Part shown: piece by piece, positions 31,201-34,041 of the stretch | Layout: each line of letters opens with the position of its first letter | Numbering within the stretch: the stretch's first letter is position 1 | Origin: JAHCHG01 sp038246645 | GTDB lineage: Bacteria > Acidobacteriota > Blastocatellia > Pyrinomonadales > Pyrinomonadaceae | Length of the DNA: 34,041 nucleotides | Assembly (NCBI GenBank): GCA_038246645.1 | Contig: JBBRVS010000033.1 | Span: 1 to 34,041, forward strand | Direction of reading: 5' to 3' | Notes under the pieces: generated by a model | What the model saw: only the letters and a program-made list of their open reading frames with translations | Databases searched by the model: none | What the model was told of the DNA's origin: nothing | Program-made: the position numbers and the translations under genes

Positions 31201-33969
31201 ATGAAAGCCGAAAATTGGAAAAAAGTAAAAGAAGTTCTTGAAGATGCTCTGGCGTTGGAGTTTTCCGCAAGAGAAACCTTCTTAAAGAATGCTGATTTAA
31301 GCCCGGAAATTCGGGCTGAAGTCGAATCTTTGCTGGCGTTTGAAACCGAAGCCGAAGATTTAATGCACCTTTCGGCGGTCGAATTTTCAAAGGATTTTTT
31401 TGACGAAGAAAATGAGAAGGATTCAATCTTCGGACAAACTTTCGGTGTTTACAGAGTCATCCGCGAACTCGGTTACGGCGGAATGGGCGCGGTTTATCTG
31501 GCGGAAAGAACCGACGGGAAATTCTCTCAGCGCGTTGCGCTGAAATTATTAAAACGCGAGATGAACACCGCCGCCCTGCGCCGCCGGTTTCAGCAGGAAC
31601 GCGAGATTCTGGCATCTCTGGAACATCCGAATATTGCGCGGCTGCTCGATGCCGGAACGACCGGAGACAAAATTCCGTATATCGCGATGGAATATGTCGA
31701 AGGCTTGGCGATTGATGATTATTGCAATAAATATCGGCTCGATCTGAATCAAAGGCTCGATTTATTCAGAGATGTTTGTGCGGCGGTTGATTTTGCTCAC
31801 CGCAATCTGATCGTTCACCGCGATTTAAAACCTTCGAATATTCTCGTTACCGAAGACGGCAATCCGAAACTGCTCGATTTCGGGATTTCAAAAATCATTT
31901 CTGCCGAATTCGAGCAGGCAAATTCCGCCACCGTTACCAGATTGGGCGTGATGACGCCATCTTATGCTTCGCCCGAACAGCTTCAAGGCAAAAGCGTAAC
32001 GACTGCGACCGATATTTATTCCTTAGGCGTAATTCTCTATGAACTTTTGAGCGGACATCGTCCGTTTGAAACAAAAGAAGACAACTTAAAGGAAATCTAC
32101 AAAGCCGTCCTCGAAACAGATCCGCCGCTGCCGTCTTCGATGGTCGAAACCGTTTCCGGACAATTTAAAACCGCCACCGAAGCGGAAACCGTAATTCAAA
32201 ATTCGGAAATTGCAGAATTGCGGGATAAACAAAAATCCGGTGAAACCGAAGCAAATATGATGCGCCGCACGAATATGCAAGCAGTCAAATTAAGCCCGAA
32301 CAGTTTGCGCGGCGATCTTGACAACATCGTTTTGAAAGCTCTCCGAAAAGAACCGGAAAGACGCTATTTATCGGCGGAAAATTTCTCGGAAGATATTAAA
32401 CGCCATCTTAAAGGTTTGCCCGTTACGGCGCGTCCGAATACGTTTTCCTACCGGGCGGAAAAGTTTTTCAAACGAAACAGAGCGAGCGCCATCGCCGGTG
32501 TTTTAATTTTTCTGGCAATCATCGGCGGAATCATCGCCACGCTCTGGCAGGCAAGAGCCGCGCAAGCCGAAAGAGTAAAAGCGGAAAAGCGTTTCAATGA
32601 TGTGCGGAAACTTGCCAATTCATATCTTTTCGATATTTTCCCGGAAATCGAAGACCTCGAAGGCTCGCTCAAAGCGCGGGAAAAGATTCTGAAAACCGCC
32701 TTAGAATATCTCGAAAGTTTATCGCAGGAAGCCGAAGGAGATACGGAACTGCAGCTCGAACTCGCCACCGCGTATGAAAAGATCGGCGAAGTGCAAGGCG
32801 CGGTCAATATACCGAATTTAGGCGATATAAATGCCGGACTCGCCAGCTATAATAAAGCCCAAAAACTGCGTGAATCGGCTTTTCGGAATAATCCCGGCGA
32901 TGCCAAAGACAAAGAGGCTCTGTCGAGAAATTATCAAATTACGGCGCAAACTCTGTTGGGGAATATAGATACGGCAAAAGCGGCGGAGTTTTTTGAAAAA
33001 GCCATCACGCTGCGCCGCGAACTTGTCGCCGAACAGCCCGATTCGCCCGATCTGCAGAATCGTCTGGCGGTTTTATTGGCGGATTACGCCGCAATTCCGC
33101 TGATGAATGTCGAAAATGAAAAGGCTGGCAAACTGCTCGATGAAGCCGCAAATATAATAAAGGAAGTTTTAAAAACAACTCCCGAACATTATTATACGAA
33201 AAAGGCATATCCGCGAGTTTTAAGGGCATTCAGCCGTTTGAAATCCGGTTCCGGGGATTTTCAAGGGGCGATCAAGGATATTGACGAATCCGTTTTGCTG
33301 ACCGCAGAGCTGATAAAAATAAAACCGGAAGATTATACGTTGATCAGAAGCGGCTGGCTTAATGATCTCGGCTATTGCGAAATTTATGCGGCAAAGCGCG
33401 ACGGACAAAAAATTGTTGAAAGCTGTCTGAAAACGCTTGATTTTAATCAAAAAGCACTGGAAAAAGAACCCGATGAATCATTTGCGCTCTATGATCTGGC
33501 AATTAGCTATTACACCATCGCTCAGGGTTATCGTTTATCGAATGATCCGAAACGCTCGGTCGAGTATGCCCGGAAAGCCTTGGAACCACTGGCAAAACTC
33601 CATAAACTCTCACCGGAAATAAATGATTATTTAAGAGGCACGGCAGTTATCGAAAGGGAAATCGCCGATTCGCTCCTTGTGCTGAACGAGCCGAAAAATG
33701 CTCTGAAATACTTGCAGGAAGCTCATATTAAAATGGAAAAGGTCGTCGAAACCGACAAAACCGTAACGTCATATCAGACCGAACTGGCAAAAACTTATCG
33801 CTCGATGGCAACGGCTTACAATAAAAATGGCGACAAATCAAAAGCTCTTGAGCTGATTGATAAAGCACTTGCGATTATCTCAAAATTAAACCGGCAGAAT
33901 AACTTAAATTATGCCGACAAAAATCTGCTTGAAGAACTCGAACGGGAAAAGGCGGAATACGGAAAATGA
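31201..33969 (+). CDS. Transmembrane Ser/Thr protein kinase with C-terminal TPRs
   Basis: A 922-residue Hanks-type kinase. An N-terminal helical segment (1-75, NWKKVKEVLEDALALEFSAR) typical of acidobacterial and planctomycete kinases precedes the catalytic domain: Gly loop GYGGMGAVY (91-99), ATP Lys115 in VALKLLK, catalytic loop HRDLKPSN (206-213), DFG (226-228), SPE (257-259) and DIYSLGVILYELLSG. All key residues are present, so it should be active. One membrane helix (about 426-445, SAIAGVLIFLAIIGGIIATL) splits the cytoplasmic kinase from an extracytoplasmic C-terminal half of TPR-like helical repeats (LQLELATAYEKIGEV, FALYDLAISYYTIAQGY, KTYRSMATAYNKNGDKSKAL). The TPRs probably sense partners. 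Adjacent to the sigma factor, it is a candidate regulatory pair. It ends with TGA at 33967-33969. Confidence 0.95.
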   Translation: MKAENWKKVKEVLEDALALEFSARETFLKNADLSPEIRAEVESLLAFETEAEDLMHLSAVEFSKDFFDEENEKDSIFGQTFGVYRVIRELGYGGMGAVYLAERTDGKFSQRVALKLLKREMNTAALRRRFQQEREILASLEHPNIARLLDAGTTGDKIPYIAMEYVEGLAIDDYCNKYRLDLNQRLDLFRDVCAAVDFAHRNLIVHRDLKPSNILVTEDGNPKLLDFGISKIISAEFEQANSATVTRLGVMTPSYASPEQLQGKSVTTATDIYSLGVILYELLSGHRPFETKEDNLKEIYKAVLETDPPLPSSMVETVSGQFKTATEAETVIQNSEIAELRDKQKSGETEANMMRRTNMQAVKLSPNSLRGDLDNIVLKALRKEPERRYLSAENFSEDIKRHLKGLPVTARPNTFSYRAEKFFKRNRASAIAGVLIFLAIIGGIIATLWQARAAQAERVKAEKRFNDVRKLANSYLFDIFPEIEDLEGSLKAREKILKTALEYLESLSQEAEGDTELQLELATAYEKIGEVQGAVNIPNLGDINAGLASYNKAQKLRESAFRNNPGDAKDKEALSRNYQITAQTLLGNIDTAKAAEFFEKAITLRRELVAEQPDSPDLQNRLAVLLADYAAIPLMNVENEKAGKLLDEAANIIKEVLKTTPEHYYTKKAYPRVLRAFSRLKSGSGDFQGAIKDIDESVLLTAELIKIKPEDYTLIRSGWLNDLGYCEIYAAKRDGQKIVESCLKTLDFNQKALEKEPDESFALYDLAISYYTIAQGYRLSNDPKRSVEYARKALEPLAKLHKLSPEINDYLRGTAVIEREIADSLLVLNEPKNALKYLQEAHIKMEKVVETDKTVTSYQTELAKTYRSMATAYNKNGDKSKALELIDKALAIISKLNRQNNLNYADKNLLEELEREKAEYGK

Positions 33970-34041
33970 TTTCCCTATAAGAAATTTTGGGATAAATGAA
34001 GACGAGTCAGTAAAAAACAACTCTCTTTGCGCCCTTTGCGC
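33970..34041. other. Right-edge non-coding stretch
   Basis: The last 72 nt after the kinase stop hold no gene. They end in CTCTTTGCGCCCTTTGCGC, a CTTTGCG tandem pattern that looks like the start of another dispersed repeat cut by the window edge. Confidence 0.4.

Noticed and set aside
1..34041. tRNA or rRNA genes
   Set aside because: I looked for T-loop patterns (GTTCGAATCC-like) with acceptor stems and conserved rRNA stretches and saw none.

Overview
The window looks like a chromosomal segment from an acidobacterium, most plausibly the Blastocatellia/Pyrinomonadaceae side. This is inferred from three things: a TIGR02999-type sigma factor beside a Ser/Thr kinase with C-terminal TPRs, a 'TNTNDSGAGSLRQAI' secreted protein with VCBS/FG-GAP repeats, and dense REP-like palindromes between genes. 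Most genes have moderate GC. Three stretches are clearly AT-rich: 3277-3621, about 6865-9760 and about 21430-25490. No tRNA, rRNA or CRISPR array was seen. The genetic code looks standard.

Left part (1-6860): a crotonase-fold protein lacking its active-site region, a flippase-like/LPG-synthase-type membrane protein, a short/branched-chain acyl-CoA dehydrogenase, a small unknown gene, a PaiA-like GNAT acetyltransferase and a DeaD/CsdA-type RNA helicase. It ends in the truncated, frameshifted C-terminal half of a sigma-54-dependent activator.

First foreign-looking block (6865-12025): a strong promoter drives a 96-residue exported peptide with six cysteines. A textbook terminator follows, then a secreted helical protein, a membrane-anchored thioredoxin-like protein (CGFC) and a GT-C-like polytopic membrane protein. 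The last three are tightly coupled. The layout suggests an undescribed system for making, folding or anchoring a disulfide-rich extracellular peptide.

Middle (12101-19859): an SplB-like radical SAM protein, a secreted-protein gene broken by two in-frame TGA codons, a TPR protein, a serine hydrolase, a PQQ-type sugar dehydrogenase, a small secreted protein, a CsbD-like protein and a compact Pol I (3'-5' exonuclease plus polymerase).

Defence region (19856-26805): the minus strand carries remnants of a DNA phosphorothioation (Dnd) locus. These are a frameshifted dndC and a DndE-like domain fused to a HerA/FtsK-like ATPase; the ATPase is itself split by a palindromic element. Where dndD would be expected, an AT-rich, opposite-strand pair has taken its place: an Eco57I-like N6-adenine methyltransferase and a probable PD-(D/E)XK nuclease. 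This reads as one defence system overwritten by another.

Right part (26910-34041): a C4 zinc-ribbon coiled-coil protein, a large secreted repeat protein, and the sigma factor and receptor kinase separated by a 182-bp MITE-like element. Several gene breaks can be repaired by adding one base in a homopolymer, so residual assembly error must be considered before calling those genes dead.
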